Assembly (NCBI GenBank): GCA_012517475.1
Contig: JAAYUV010000045.1
Coordinates: forward strand, 1-64,000
Source: Peptococcaceae bacterium
GTDB taxonomy: Bacteria > Bacillota > Desulfitobacteriia > Desulfitobacteriales > Syntrophobotulaceae
DNA: 64,000 bases
Direction: 5' to 3'
The notes below the pieces were generated by a model that saw nothing but the letters and a program-made list of their open reading frames with translations, was not told the DNA's origin and ran no database searches. The first letter of the stretch is position 1. Each line of letters begins with the position of its first letter. Shown here piece after piece: positions 16,430 to 25,887 of the stretch. Both the position numbers and the translations under genes were made by a program.

Positions 16430-18055
16430 TCAAGATTTTATTTCTTTTTTATTTCCCGTTTGATTTGGCTCTATGGTATGTTTTGTCCAGATGTAAGAAG
16501 CCATATAAATCGACAAACTTGCAAACCCAAACAGGGATAAAGATCCCCATTTCATAGGGAGAGTACAGTTTTCAATTGTATTCCACCATTGACCGTAGGA
16601 TATTGAAGCAAGAAAAATCATACTATTTGAAATGGTGAAAGGCAAAATGAACTGTCTGCGTGGTGTAAAGAAAAAACCGAGTTCCTTCCGCAGAAAAAGA
16701 AAAAGAATACTAAAATTGACAAAGGTTCCGATAGCTGCTCCGTAACCTAATCCTGCAGCTCCAAAATCCTTAACCAACAGCAAATCTAAAAGAATGTTTA
16801 CCAGCATAGAGATAACAGCCGCCAACAACGGAAGATTTTTGTTGTCTTTCAGTAAACAAACCCGAATGAGCAGGGCGGAAAGCCCCTGCCAGGCAATGGA
16901 CAACGTATAACCCGACATGATACCGGAAGTCATAACCGTGGACTCATGACGAAACGAACCCCGCTCAAATAGAATACTAACAATGGGAGTATTCAGCATG
17001 AAAAGGATGATGGACATGGGGATCGTCAATAAAAGGCCGACGGTAAGAAACTGCTTGACACTCATGCGAAACATTTCCTGCCCCTCCAGCAAGAGTTTCC
17101 GGGAAAGTGTAGGAAATGCTACGGCGCTGATTGCTGCAATAAATACCCAAACCGGAAATTGAACAATGCGAAATGCATAATTGAGCGCAGCCAGCGTCCC
17201 TTCCCCTAGCCCGGAAGCGAGGTAACGTTCTACAGCATAGGTTACCTGACTGGTCAAGAGGACAAGAAAATATGGTGTAAAATTTTCACTTACTTTTTTC
17301 ATATTCGTTTTTACGCCGTGGATGTCAAATATTGAGCTTATTTTAGGAAAACGAGCTGCTCCCAAGAGGGACCAGGTGTAAAAGAATTGGATGAAAACAC
17401 TGATTAATATAAATCCGGAAAGGAGCATAACACCGTACTCTGTTACATCGGAAGCAAACCAAACGATGATTGTTCCTCCAAGCAGGACCGAATTGAATAT
17501 GACAGGACTGAAAGCGGATAACTTAAAACGACGATCTACCTGCAGTACGGAGATCCCCACATTGATCAGGGGAAAAAGAATCAGCGCAGGTAAAAGAATA
17601 ACCAAAAGTTTTCCTGCCAGAACACGCACCTGCTGTTCCAACCCCTGACCGATGAAATCAACCACCCAAAAACGAAAAAGGTAAAATAGAACGATGAAAA
17701 TAACTCCAGTAAGGACAGACAGCAGTGAGATCTGGCCAAACATTTGATCGGCTTTCATCCTGCCCATCTTCAGGCTCATCTCCGAGAAAGCAGGAAGAAA
17801 AGCCACCCCTAATGCTGCAGCCCATAAATTGTTGCCTACGGTGTCAATAATAAAATAGCTGAGCAAAAATGCGTCAGCTTCCGACGATGTGCCCAGATAA
17901 GAAGCAAAAAAAATATCTTTTAACAGGGATGTAAAGGCCAGAAGAAGATTAATTCCAATGATGGCGGTGATATTTCTTAACCAATCATGGTTTATATACT
18001 TGTCAAATTCCAGCCTTGCTTTTCTAACCCATTGCATAGATATTCGGCCTCTCAT
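16430..18055 (-). CDS. MurJ/MviN-like lipid-linked sugar flippase
   Basis: The 541-residue membrane protein has about 14 helices of the MOP superfamily. The N-terminal region (TSLLKDIFFASYLGTSSEADAF) and the later AALNYAFRI segment are typical of MurJ/MviN lipid II flippases and related exopolysaccharide flippases. In this setting it more likely moves a lipid-linked glycan or teichoic-type precursor than bulk lipid II, but that is inference. The start overlaps the preceding stop as TAATG, so translation is coupled to the ATP-grasp gene. Confidence 0.8.
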   Translation of the reverse strand: MRGRISMQWVRKARLEFDKYINHDWLRNITAIIGINLLLAFTSLLKDIFFASYLGTSSEADAFLLSYFIIDTVGNNLWAAALGVAFLPAFSEMSLKMGRMKADQMFGQISLLSVLTGVIFIVLFYLFRFWVVDFIGQGLEQQVRVLAGKLLVILLPALILFPLINVGISVLQVDRRFKLSAFSPVIFNSVLLGGTIIVWFASDVTEYGVMLLSGFILISVFIQFFYTWSLLGAARFPKISSIFDIHGVKTNMKKVSENFTPYFLVLLTSQVTYAVERYLASGLGEGTLAALNYAFRIVQFPVWVFIAAISAVAFPTLSRKLLLEGQEMFRMSVKQFLTVGLLLTIPMSIILFMLNTPIVSILFERGSFRHESTVMTSGIMSGYTLSIAWQGLSALLIRVCLLKDNKNLPLLAAVISMLVNILLDLLLVKDFGAAGLGYGAAIGTFVNFSILFLFLRKELGFFFTPRRQFILPFTISNSMIFLASISYGQWWNTIENCTLPMKWGSLSLFGFASLSIYMASYIWTKHTIEPNQTGNKKEIKS

Positions 18056-19239
18056 TACCTGTCAAATATCTGCCGCCACATATTGCGGTCAGGAAGATAA
18101 TGCAATGCAGCCAAAATAAAACCCGCCAGGGGCATGATGTCATTCCTGGAAAGGATGTCGTCATTGATCCCTTTTTTCGCCCCTGCGAAGAACGGAGGGT
18201 CCATCTTCCATCTGTTTTTGTTGCTTAAAAAATGCAGGATATCCCCCGGAAAAAGCCAGCGGCATTTTATACCCAGTTGGTAAAGGGATACCGTCTTGAC
18301 GGATTTCCCCATAATGAGACGGTAATAAAGCCAGGGAAAATCTACCCCGGACAGAATGGCCAGCTGCAGCGACCCCCAAAAACGGGGATTGATTTCCATG
18401 AATTTGTCTTTGCCGTCTCGCGGATCATGGATGAACTCTACTTCGGCAATCCCTTTCCAATGGAGGCTCTTCATAATGGCATCGGCTTTTTCTACAAGGT
18501 CAGGTCGCCATACACTTTCCTGTACTGTACTTGGCCCTTTGTCCAGGGGAAAATGCCGGATTTCCTTTTGCACAAAGGAAGCCTTCAGATTGGATGATTG
18601 ATCATAAAGAAGACAGACATCATATTTGGTTCCAGTCGGGATACACTCCTGGACAAGGGCAAAAGGAGAATGCCGGATAATTTCCTGGTAAACATTCTCC
18701 AGTTCCCCCGGTTCTCTTTCCGCCGTCATATACACGATTCCTCTTGATCCTGAGCTCTTCCGGGGCTTAATAACCAGAGGGAATTTCCACTGCTTGTCCA
18801 CAGCGCTCACATTTTCCAGATCCTTCTCCGTTTCCGGTTCGATACCCAACGGACAATCCACTCCTATTTTCCGGACCAGCCCTGTTGCCAGCCCTTTATC
18901 AGCCGCAATCCGATAATCCTCTTCCCTGGGCAAAAGCAAGTGGCAGGAAGATTTCAACTGGTCCTGCTGTTTTATCACCAGTTCGGATATCTCATCATCC
19001 ATTGGAAAAAGAGTTTCCACGTGGTATTCCTCAATGACTTCCATTAACTTTTCCCAAAAACTCCGAGGATTGGTTCTGGGATGAGGATAAACGATTCTTT
19101 TCCTGCAATACTTGGAAAAAGCGGCAGTTGCCCAGCGCGTATCTTCCCCCACAATAACCGTCAGCCCTTGTCTTCCTAACGACCTGGCGGCTGCCAGGGT
19201 TTTTCTCTGTTGTCCGTCTGTAAGCAGAACTGTTGTCAT
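18055..19239 (-). CDS. ATP-grasp ligase
   Basis: The start is ATG 19239, with AAGGAGAAGAG ahead; a codon ten residues upstream has no site. The 394 residues contain a Rossmann-like preATP-grasp domain (VLLTDGQQRKTLAAARSLG), an ATP-binding lysine segment (FPLVIKPRKSSGSRG, about 165-180) and the metal-binding FMEINPRFWGS near 300-310. This is the carboxylate-amine/thiol ligase subgroup seen in cell-surface gene clusters. It could join an amino acid to a sugar or lipid carrier. The substrate cannot be read from the sequence. Translation is coupled to the flippase downstream. Confidence 0.82.
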   Translation of the reverse strand: MTTVLLTDGQQRKTLAAARSLGRQGLTVIVGEDTRWATAAFSKYCRKRIVYPHPRTNPRSFWEKLMEVIEEYHVETLFPMDDEISELVIKQQDQLKSSCHLLLPREEDYRIAADKGLATGLVRKIGVDCPLGIEPETEKDLENVSAVDKQWKFPLVIKPRKSSGSRGIVYMTAEREPGELENVYQEIIRHSPFALVQECIPTGTKYDVCLLYDQSSNLKASFVQKEIRHFPLDKGPSTVQESVWRPDLVEKADAIMKSLHWKGIAEVEFIHDPRDGKDKFMEINPRFWGSLQLAILSGVDFPWLYYRLIMGKSVKTVSLYQLGIKCRWLFPGDILHFLSNKNRWKMDPPFFAGAKKGINDDILSRNDIMPLAGFILAALHYLPDRNMWRQIFDR

Positions 19240-19250
19240 CTCTCTTCTCC

Positions 19251-21197
19251 TTATTTGGATACTCCCCAAATTTCGGCCAGGGATTCCTGTTTTTCATCAA
19301 CTTGGCGAATATGGTAAACCTGGATCAAGTCATCTTCGTAGTAAAGCTGAATATTATTGTGACACTTTCCGTATTCCTTTACCCAGTTTCCAAGCGCCTT
19401 GTAATAGTAATCCCGCTGGGAAAGAATTGTCTCCATTTCCTTAAAGGGAGGCCGGAGCATTTTTTTCTCGATAAAGATAAAGATATTCTGAATTTCTAAA
19501 ACCGCCTGATTATCTTTCCGGTAAATTTTTTCGGTCCAAGGGCTATAATTTTCTGCGAATTCTTTCAGATGCATATGCCAGCTCTTCCCTAAAGCCAGGT
19601 CATAGCCTTCCTCACTCGAAACCATCATCCAGGTCGTTGGCGTATACTCTTTACTTAAACGCAGGTATTGGTTAACCATACAATCATACTGCATTTTATA
19701 TGGAGCCGGCGCTTCCGGAGGAAAGAACACCATGCCCACTACAATTGCCCCGAAACAAAGAAGCGGTTCGATCTTACCTTTCATAATACGGGGAAATCCG
19801 TAGGTTACTGCACCCCACCCTAAACCCAGACCGATACTGACTACAACGGACCACAATACACCGGCCCGGCTGGTCAGGACGGCATTCCCCGTGTAGGGGG
19901 CAATATAGAGGTAAAGAAGCAGGGATATACCGCCAAGCATCAGGACAGAAAGTGCCCTGCCCATTTTACTCCTGAGACTCGGAAAGATAAGCATTACCAG
20001 AAAAAAGAGCCCGATTCCCGCTCCCAGAACCTTATCAAAGACAGTCAAAACAGGAGGATCTATCTGCAGGCTGCTTAACAGGAAATCGACAGATGAGCCA
20101 TGCATCTTTTTGCCCATGAGTAAACCGGCAAGTAATGGTATCCCGGACACGATCCCGCTAATCATTCCTGCTCCCGTAAGATGCCGGGCCGCTTTAAAAT
20201 TTGCCCTGGGGGAGACCAGCATATAAGCCAACAAAAAGCAAAAGACCCCGATCGCCATAAAAACCCAAATCAGAGTATGAACAAGGCCGGTTACCGCGTA
20301 ACAGGATAATGCGGTCAAAAAGGCGTTCTTATCCCTGGATTCCAAATAGGACACCGTAAAATGCCAGGCAGGCACAAGAAAGACAAGCCCAAATTCCTGA
20401 GCGTTGGTTGCAGCCTGTCTTTCCAGACCAATCGGAAGGTACTGACCCAAGACCCCAAAAATAAAGGCTGAAAAAATTCCCGCATAGGGATTGGCCGTTA
20501 ATCTCCGGACAAACAGGTAAATGCCGAAAGTAATCAGCAATCCGTTAAAAGGTCCGGTATACTTCAGAACATAAATGGGGTCCTGACCGGCAAATTTGCG
20601 TAAAACTGAAAGATAAAAATGAAACCCCTGGGGATAGATCCCATCGTGAAAGAGTATATTCTGTTCCAGATATTTCATCCAGGCCAGGGTGACATAGGAA
20701 TCGGACATGGAGGGAGCCGCATGGTGAAGACTGTCATTGAATCTGAGATATGCTGACACAACCAGAACAAGAAGTAAGACGGAATTCGGAATAAGCTCCT
20801 TCCAAAATCCCTTCAGTGAGAATTTGAAAGACATCTTCCCTTTCAGACCCTGAAATGCCTTTACTTCCCCGTCCAAAAAACGGTAGATGAAAACGTTGAG
20901 CTTGGTGATCTTATCTTCAAATCGTTTTCGCTTATCCCGGTACGGTAATCTGGAAAGCAGGGGGAACAATAGCAAAATAAGGCCCAGGGTCAGCAGTTCG
21001 TAGAGCTTAATGCTGATCAGGAGGTAACACAGGATAATGATTAACGCCACCATTTTGGCATATTTGTCGAAAAATCTTTCTCCTGGGGTCTCTTCGCTGC
21101 TTTTGAACAGGAAAGAAGGCCATATCGTAAATACAATTAAAAACGATAAAGCAAAACGGATGATATTCACCATCTGATCCTGAACAGGTATGTTCAC
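19251..21197 (-). CDS. Large multi-pass membrane protein, possible glycosyltransferase or polymerase
   Basis: This 648-residue protein has two helices at the N-terminus, a basic cytoplasmic stretch (about 85-130), then about ten further helices and a C-terminal soluble domain of about 130 residues. After the first loop it has SMSDSYVTLAWMKYL and DGIYPQGFHFYLS segments, which resemble the outer loops of C-type membrane glycosyltransferases (PMT/ArnT-like), though I do not see a clear catalytic DE pair. It starts at GTG 21197 after AAGGAG. It may polymerise, extend or decorate the glycan of the Pel-like operon. Function is not established. Confidence 0.5.
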   Translation of the reverse strand: MNIPVQDQMVNIIRFALSFLIVFTIWPSFLFKSSEETPGERFFDKYAKMVALIIILCYLLISIKLYELLTLGLILLLFPLLSRLPYRDKRKRFEDKITKLNVFIYRFLDGEVKAFQGLKGKMSFKFSLKGFWKELIPNSVLLLVLVVSAYLRFNDSLHHAAPSMSDSYVTLAWMKYLEQNILFHDGIYPQGFHFYLSVLRKFAGQDPIYVLKYTGPFNGLLITFGIYLFVRRLTANPYAGIFSAFIFGVLGQYLPIGLERQAATNAQEFGLVFLVPAWHFTVSYLESRDKNAFLTALSCYAVTGLVHTLIWVFMAIGVFCFLLAYMLVSPRANFKAARHLTGAGMISGIVSGIPLLAGLLMGKKMHGSSVDFLLSSLQIDPPVLTVFDKVLGAGIGLFFLVMLIFPSLRSKMGRALSVLMLGGISLLLYLYIAPYTGNAVLTSRAGVLWSVVVSIGLGLGWGAVTYGFPRIMKGKIEPLLCFGAIVVGMVFFPPEAPAPYKMQYDCMVNQYLRLSKEYTPTTWMMVSSEEGYDLALGKSWHMHLKEFAENYSPWTEKIYRKDNQAVLEIQNIFIFIEKKMLRPPFKEMETILSQRDYYYKALGNWVKEYGKCHNNIQLYYEDDLIQVYHIRQVDEKQESLAEIWGVSK

Positions 21198-21231
21198 GCT
21201 TGCACCTTCTCCTTTTTTCGATATTTGAGGG

Positions 21232-22833
21232 CTACTGGGCCGAGTATAAATAATAGTCCAGATTAGATAAGACTTTTATAACGGAGCGTAAGGAAAGGAC
21301 AAGGAAAACAACCGTTCCCACGGCCAATCCGATAACTGCCCAGTAATACGCAATCCAGCGGCTGAGAATAAAACCGATCACAGCATTAACGATGACAGCA
21401 ATAAAAATAGATTTAGCCACAGTGGATGGATAAGACAAGCAGAAGAGGATAAGGGTATTCATCAGTCCCAATGACAGCAAGGAATAAGAGCCAAGCGCCC
21501 AGATGAAAACAAAGAGGGTAATATGGTTTCGAAAGACCCGGAGATGGATAAATCCGTTGTACTCTAAAAAACGAATTAAGAAAAAAAGAGCAATACTGTT
21601 TACAATGCAGAATAAACCGATAAAAATTAACCTCTTCAGATAAAATCTAAGGTATTGGGAAGACAATGCAGATAATTGACTGATACTGTATGTCTTTTGG
21701 TCAGCAACCAGCTTGAACATGATTTCATTCACAACCACTTCAACCAACCCCATGGGTAAAATCAAAACCAATAAGGCAAAATCCAAACCCAGCTCGTATT
21801 CTCCTCGGAACCAAATAAAATAGGGCATAAAAGCGGTATTGGCTGACCATGCGACAATCCTGTCCAGATTCAGAAAAAGGAAGTATAAAAAGCCATACTT
21901 GAAATAAGGTAAACAAATAAAATACATGACAGATTTTCTCGGGAGATCGGGGGAAATTCCCATGTCCTTCTGGCGTTCGCTTCGTAAAAAAAGCAGATGG
22001 GAGGTCAATACCCCCAGTACGGCGATAATTCCCAGAGAAATCAGTTGGGAAACAATAATGTTCATTTTGAGAATCAGAAACAGAATAAATACAATTCCGA
22101 TCCCGAGTGTAATCAGTCCAGTGAAAACAAGCTCCTTCTGCAGGATATACATCACGGTTACTGAAAGCCAGATACCTGATAAGAAAATCAAAAAAAGGAT
22201 AATTAACAGGGACATTTGCCAGGGGTAGATTGAAAACAACCAATTAAAAATAAAAAACAACAATGCAGTCACAAGTGACGTGACAAAACCAATTCGAACA
22301 AAATAATAGACACTTTTTCTGGCCATATTGACATAACCCTGATTCAGATACATAAAACCGAACCTGGCTAAAGCCTGGATAAAACCGCCTACGATAACAA
22401 AGCTGAGAATGGTTCCAATGGCGATACTGGTTGCCGCCGAAACAGACAGATATTCGTAGGACCACAATGAAAACCGCAGGGTCAGCATGGCAGTAACGGA
22501 TACCGCCATGGGCAAGGCAAAAATGCTGCCCCTTAAAAAGCTTCTGATAATTTTTGCAATATATCTCCCAAAGTCCGACTCCCGGGCATGTTCTACCGGA
22601 GCCTCGAGATGATCTTTGCGGATGGTGTCCCAGATCTTTTCGGCGAGGACAAAAACATCATCCAGTCCGAAAAGACTCCTGGCTCTTTTATCATTCCATC
22701 CCATGGATTCCAGCGTTGCAGCGATTTCATACCTGTCCACAGGATTTCGTACTTTTTCCAAAACCTGTCTTGTCAGCTCCTGAAAGGAGTTTTGTTTGGA
22801 ATCGGAAAGCACCGCAGTATTTTGACCAGTCAT
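21232..22833 (-). CDS. PelG-like polysaccharide transport protein
   Basis: The 533-residue protein has an N-terminal soluble part of about 110 residues with a small helical domain (VRNPVDRYEIAATLESMGW), then about 12 membrane helices. The helical core and features such as LNLDRIVAW, LDFALLVLILPMG and the terminal DYYLYSAQ resemble PelG, the MOP-superfamily inner-membrane partner of the PelF glycosyltransferase. Similarity is weak and judged by eye. PelG proteins normally lack the N-terminal domain. The ATGA overlap with the coiled-coil gene upstream couples translation. Confidence 0.55.
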   Translation of the reverse strand: MTGQNTAVLSDSKQNSFQELTRQVLEKVRNPVDRYEIAATLESMGWNDKRARSLFGLDDVFVLAEKIWDTIRKDHLEAPVEHARESDFGRYIAKIIRSFLRGSIFALPMAVSVTAMLTLRFSLWSYEYLSVSAATSIAIGTILSFVIVGGFIQALARFGFMYLNQGYVNMARKSVYYFVRIGFVTSLVTALLFFIFNWLFSIYPWQMSLLIILFLIFLSGIWLSVTVMYILQKELVFTGLITLGIGIVFILFLILKMNIIVSQLISLGIIAVLGVLTSHLLFLRSERQKDMGISPDLPRKSVMYFICLPYFKYGFLYFLFLNLDRIVAWSANTAFMPYFIWFRGEYELGLDFALLVLILPMGLVEVVVNEIMFKLVADQKTYSISQLSALSSQYLRFYLKRLIFIGLFCIVNSIALFFLIRFLEYNGFIHLRVFRNHITLFVFIWALGSYSLLSLGLMNTLILFCLSYPSTVAKSIFIAVIVNAVIGFILSRWIAYYWAVIGLAVGTVVFLVLSLRSVIKVLSNLDYYLYSAQ

Positions 22834-23678
22834 TTCATTTGATCCATCCCGGGTATGATCATATTGATAATGAGTTCGGAGAGCTTGCCTTCACGTTGGG
22901 CCTTTTCAATGTGTTCCAGCGTAATTCTTTCATTCTTTTCAAGAATGATTTCACCGGAATTATCCAGAAGCTGTTCACCTGCCAATTTATCAATCATGTA
23001 TTTATAGCGGGCATTATCAATCTTCGTTTTTAAACCTTCTTGTGAAAGCCCTTTTTCCTTCATATCTTGACTTTTCTGCATACTGACGGAGTTGAACAAA
23101 GAACCGGCTGCCGTTTCTTTCTCATAAAATCCTGATCTCTCGGGGTATTGAAGTGAAAAATCAAGTTCTGAATGTTTTGGGACAAAGGTTTTTGGGACTG
23201 AATCAGAACGCCTGTTTTTATTCTGGGGAAAATCATTTAGAACTTTCTTCTCTAATGCTTTCATAATGGAATCGACCTTGGGATTCGCACTTCCCCCCAA
23301 CATTTTAATAACGATATTCAGTTCCCTTTGGATATCGATTTTGGCGTCTTCAATTTGACTGTCAATGGTTTTAACCTGGTTTTGAAGATGACTTATCTTG
23401 GTTCCGGCGTTTTCCATGATCTGTCTGGAGTTCTCATCTGCAGCTTTTAAAAGGGTAATACAAATATTCTCCAGTCTTTGGACTCCCAATTCCAGAACTG
23501 CCGTACTATGCAGAGCCGCAAGGTCATCCATAAGCTTGTTCAGATATCTCTCCAATTCATTTTTTTCTTCCTGCATTTTATTTCGTTCCTCTTCCAGAAT
23601 GAGAAGTCTCTGTCTGTTAAAGGAACGAATTTCTTCCAGCTGCTTTTCCAAATTACTCTTGTTGCCCCCTATGTACAT
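22830..23678 (-). CDS. Coiled-coil protein of unknown function
   Basis: The 282 residues have no signal peptide or membrane segment. Residues about 5-125 form a long heptad-rich helix beginning NLEKQLEEIRSFNRQRLL, with further coil to about 150. A linker of low complexity follows, and the C-terminal 60 residues (YMIDKLAGEQLLDNSGEIILEKNERITLEHIEKA) resemble a short oligomerisation or tether domain. It lies one base from a second coiled-coil gene and overlaps the PelG-like gene by four bases, so the three are likely to be made together. A structural or scaffold role at the synthesis complex is a guess. Confidence 0.6.
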   Translation of the reverse strand: MYIGGNKSNLEKQLEEIRSFNRQRLLILEEERNKMQEEKNELERYLNKLMDDLAALHSTAVLELGVQRLENICITLLKAADENSRQIMENAGTKISHLQNQVKTIDSQIEDAKIDIQRELNIVIKMLGGSANPKVDSIMKALEKKVLNDFPQNKNRRSDSVPKTFVPKHSELDFSLQYPERSGFYEKETAAGSLFNSVSMQKSQDMKEKGLSQEGLKTKIDNARYKYMIDKLAGEQLLDNSGEIILEKNERITLEHIEKAQREGKLSELIINMIIPGMDQMK

Positions 23679-23679
23679 A

Positions 23680-24105
23680 TTAATCTGCTTCTTCCCTTTC
23701 CAGGATATTTTCGTACCGGCCTGCTATGCCGAGAAACTCCTCTTTCATCTTGCGAATCGAATCTTTTAACCTAGACAGTTCCAAACTCTTGCTTTCAATC
23801 AGCATCTTCAAATCATTGATGGATTCTTCAACATTTTTTATGGTGAACGCAGATTTTTCTACGGAGGATATATAACTTTCATACAACTGGGTGGAAATTT
23901 TGTTCTTTAAATCAAGACCGTTTTGTAATTGTTCCTCGGCTTTCTTTACTCTCTCCTTCAGCAATTCTTTTTCATGGATCAGGCAAGATAATTCCTGAAT
24001 AAGATTCAGACGCTGCTCTTCAAAATACTGGTTTTCTGCTTGAATCATTTTCGTGATTTCTTCTATTTCGTTATTAGCCAATGAGCGCCCGAGTTTGGGA
24101 ATCAT
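23680..24105 (-). CDS. Short coiled-coil protein of unknown function
   Basis: The 141-residue protein is almost wholly predicted coil, rich in Glu, Lys and Leu, with several helices broken near residues 68-80. There is no membrane segment. ATG 24105 follows a GGGGAG site. It is 35 bases from the PelF-like gene and one base from the longer coiled-coil gene, which points to a complex of the two. I recognise no family. Confidence 0.6.
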   Translation of the reverse strand: MIPKLGRSLANNEIEEITKMIQAENQYFEEQRLNLIQELSCLIHEKELLKERVKKAEEQLQNGLDLKNKISTQLYESYISSVEKSAFTIKNVEESINDLKMLIESKSLELSRLKDSIRKMKEEFLGIAGRYENILEREEAD

Positions 24106-24140
24106 TTTTCTCCCCGCCTTTTTGCGAAATATATCAGTCT

Positions 24141-25877
24141 TTAGGCAATACTTTCGTCTAAGAACTGGGCAACTAGTCCGGCCTTATACAGATAGATCTT
24201 CGCATTTTCCAATTGTCCTAACTCCGTGTAAGCAATCGCGATCTCCGTAAGGAGAACAGGAACTGCCGATGAATCCGGAGACTCTTTGATGGCCTGATTG
24301 AATTGTTCTATCGCTTCCTCATATAGTCCCAATTCGGCCAGAGCATAGCCTTTATCTGCATAGAGTTTTTGTTTCAAGAGTTTCGTTTCAAATCTATTAA
24401 TTCTATTAAAGAACAGCTTCTTATATGCCTTGTAATATAATTGAGTGGCTCTTTCCAGCGTAAAAAAATTAAGCGCTCGTTTCGATGCCTCCTGACCAAA
24501 ATGTTCTCTGAGTTCCGTATCTTTCAGGAGCCTGATAATTGCCTTGGCCAGATCTTCATATTGTCCGGGCTGAACAATCAATCCCGCTTCTCCCAGAGCT
24601 TCACTGACACCGCCAACATCCGTAGAAACAATCGCTTTACCTGCCATCATGGCTTCAACCACGGAATACGGAAACGCCTCGGTTATACTCGAGAGAGCAA
24701 TCACATCCGCTTGCCGGAGAACAGACGGCACATCCTCCGTATGTCCCGCTATTACAAAATGATCCTGCAAGTTCAATTTTTTTACCAAATCCATACATTC
24801 TTCATAATATTTCTGTACGGATACAGTTCCATATACCATGAATTTCACTTCAGGTATCTTATGACTAACCAGCTCCGCAGCTTTTATCAAGGAAATAATA
24901 TCTTTTACCGGATCTATCCTTGCCACAGTTACAACTGTGGGATTCACATTCACCGCCGGGGCATCCCCGGGAGCAAATTGTTCCTGGTTCACTCCGTTAT
25001 AGATGACTTCAATTTTGGATGGCTTTACATCAAACTGTTCCTCCCAGCGGGTATTGTATTTACAGACCGGCGAAACTTGATCTGCCATGTGATAATTCAT
25101 GGTGGAAATGGATTGAACCAGACGAATCAGAAACGTTTTCAGATAAGAAGAGTAGCTAGCCCTATTGGCCGCCAGGTATTGTTCTCTCAGATAAACACCA
25201 TGCTCAGTTAATAAGAACGGGGTCTTGTGCTCCAACTTGGCTATGACACAGGGAATACCGCAAAAGGCAGCCGCCGCGGAATGTGCAACATCCACCTTGG
25301 GGACCGGAGTATTTAGGATTGTAAAAAATCTATAGATCCAGCCTAAGCTTTGAATGAGGTCAAAAGCACTGGGCCAGGGAAGTTTTTTCCCCGAATCGGA
25401 AGAACTTGCCGTTATGATATTTTTAAATACCTCCCAGGTAATCTGGGCTTTAAAACTCTCCCTATAGTCATACTGTTGGAAATACCGGTATAACGCGTGA
25501 ACGGTTTGGGCAAAAAGAACCGGATCTTTTTCCGGAGATATGATTTGTTCGATTAAGGAGATAAATTGGGGAAGAAATTGCTTCTCCACAATTTGAATAT
25601 CAGTCCGTTTTTTGGCCAGGTAGATCTCTGAGAAAGACCGTAATAAATGCTCGCTGGCATCTTCGGTTCCCCAGAGGGGTACTCTGATCAGAGAAGAGTT
25701 TTCCGGCAGGGTAAACTTCTGGGTAACATAGGGATTCATAATAATGCTATAAATAACAAAATCAACCCGCTCAAGGTTCCTTAGCAGCACATCACACCAT
25801 GTACTTACTCCTCCATGGCTAAACGGATAAGTTCCTTCCGTTGCAAGCATCACTTTAATCTTAGAAACAGTACTCAT
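24141..25877 (-). CDS. pelF: PelF-like GT4 glycosyltransferase with C-terminal TPR repeats
   Basis: PelF is the cytoplasmic glycosyltransferase that polymerises Pel, a GalNAc/GlcN-rich exopolysaccharide, probably from UDP-sugars. Residues about 8-60 hold the family's opening (ATEGTYPFSHGGVSTWCD) with the NPYVTQKF and RVPLWG segments. The GT-B C-terminal half contains the EAFPYSVVEAMMAGK motif near 400-415. From about 500 the chain continues as a helical repeat region with two TPR-like units (KGYALAELGLYEEAIEQF, IAIAYTELGQLENAKIYL) to residue 578; classical PelF stops earlier. I start at ATG 25877 because AGGTGAT lies seven bases upstream. Confidence 0.85.
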   Translation of the reverse strand: MSTVSKIKVMLATEGTYPFSHGGVSTWCDVLLRNLERVDFVIYSIIMNPYVTQKFTLPENSSLIRVPLWGTEDASEHLLRSFSEIYLAKKRTDIQIVEKQFLPQFISLIEQIISPEKDPVLFAQTVHALYRYFQQYDYRESFKAQITWEVFKNIITASSSDSGKKLPWPSAFDLIQSLGWIYRFFTILNTPVPKVDVAHSAAAAFCGIPCVIAKLEHKTPFLLTEHGVYLREQYLAANRASYSSYLKTFLIRLVQSISTMNYHMADQVSPVCKYNTRWEEQFDVKPSKIEVIYNGVNQEQFAPGDAPAVNVNPTVVTVARIDPVKDIISLIKAAELVSHKIPEVKFMVYGTVSVQKYYEECMDLVKKLNLQDHFVIAGHTEDVPSVLRQADVIALSSITEAFPYSVVEAMMAGKAIVSTDVGGVSEALGEAGLIVQPGQYEDLAKAIIRLLKDTELREHFGQEASKRALNFFTLERATQLYYKAYKKLFFNRINRFETKLLKQKLYADKGYALAELGLYEEAIEQFNQAIKESPDSSAVPVLLTEIAIAYTELGQLENAKIYLYKAGLVAQFLDESIA

Positions 25878-25887
25878 TCCCAATCAC

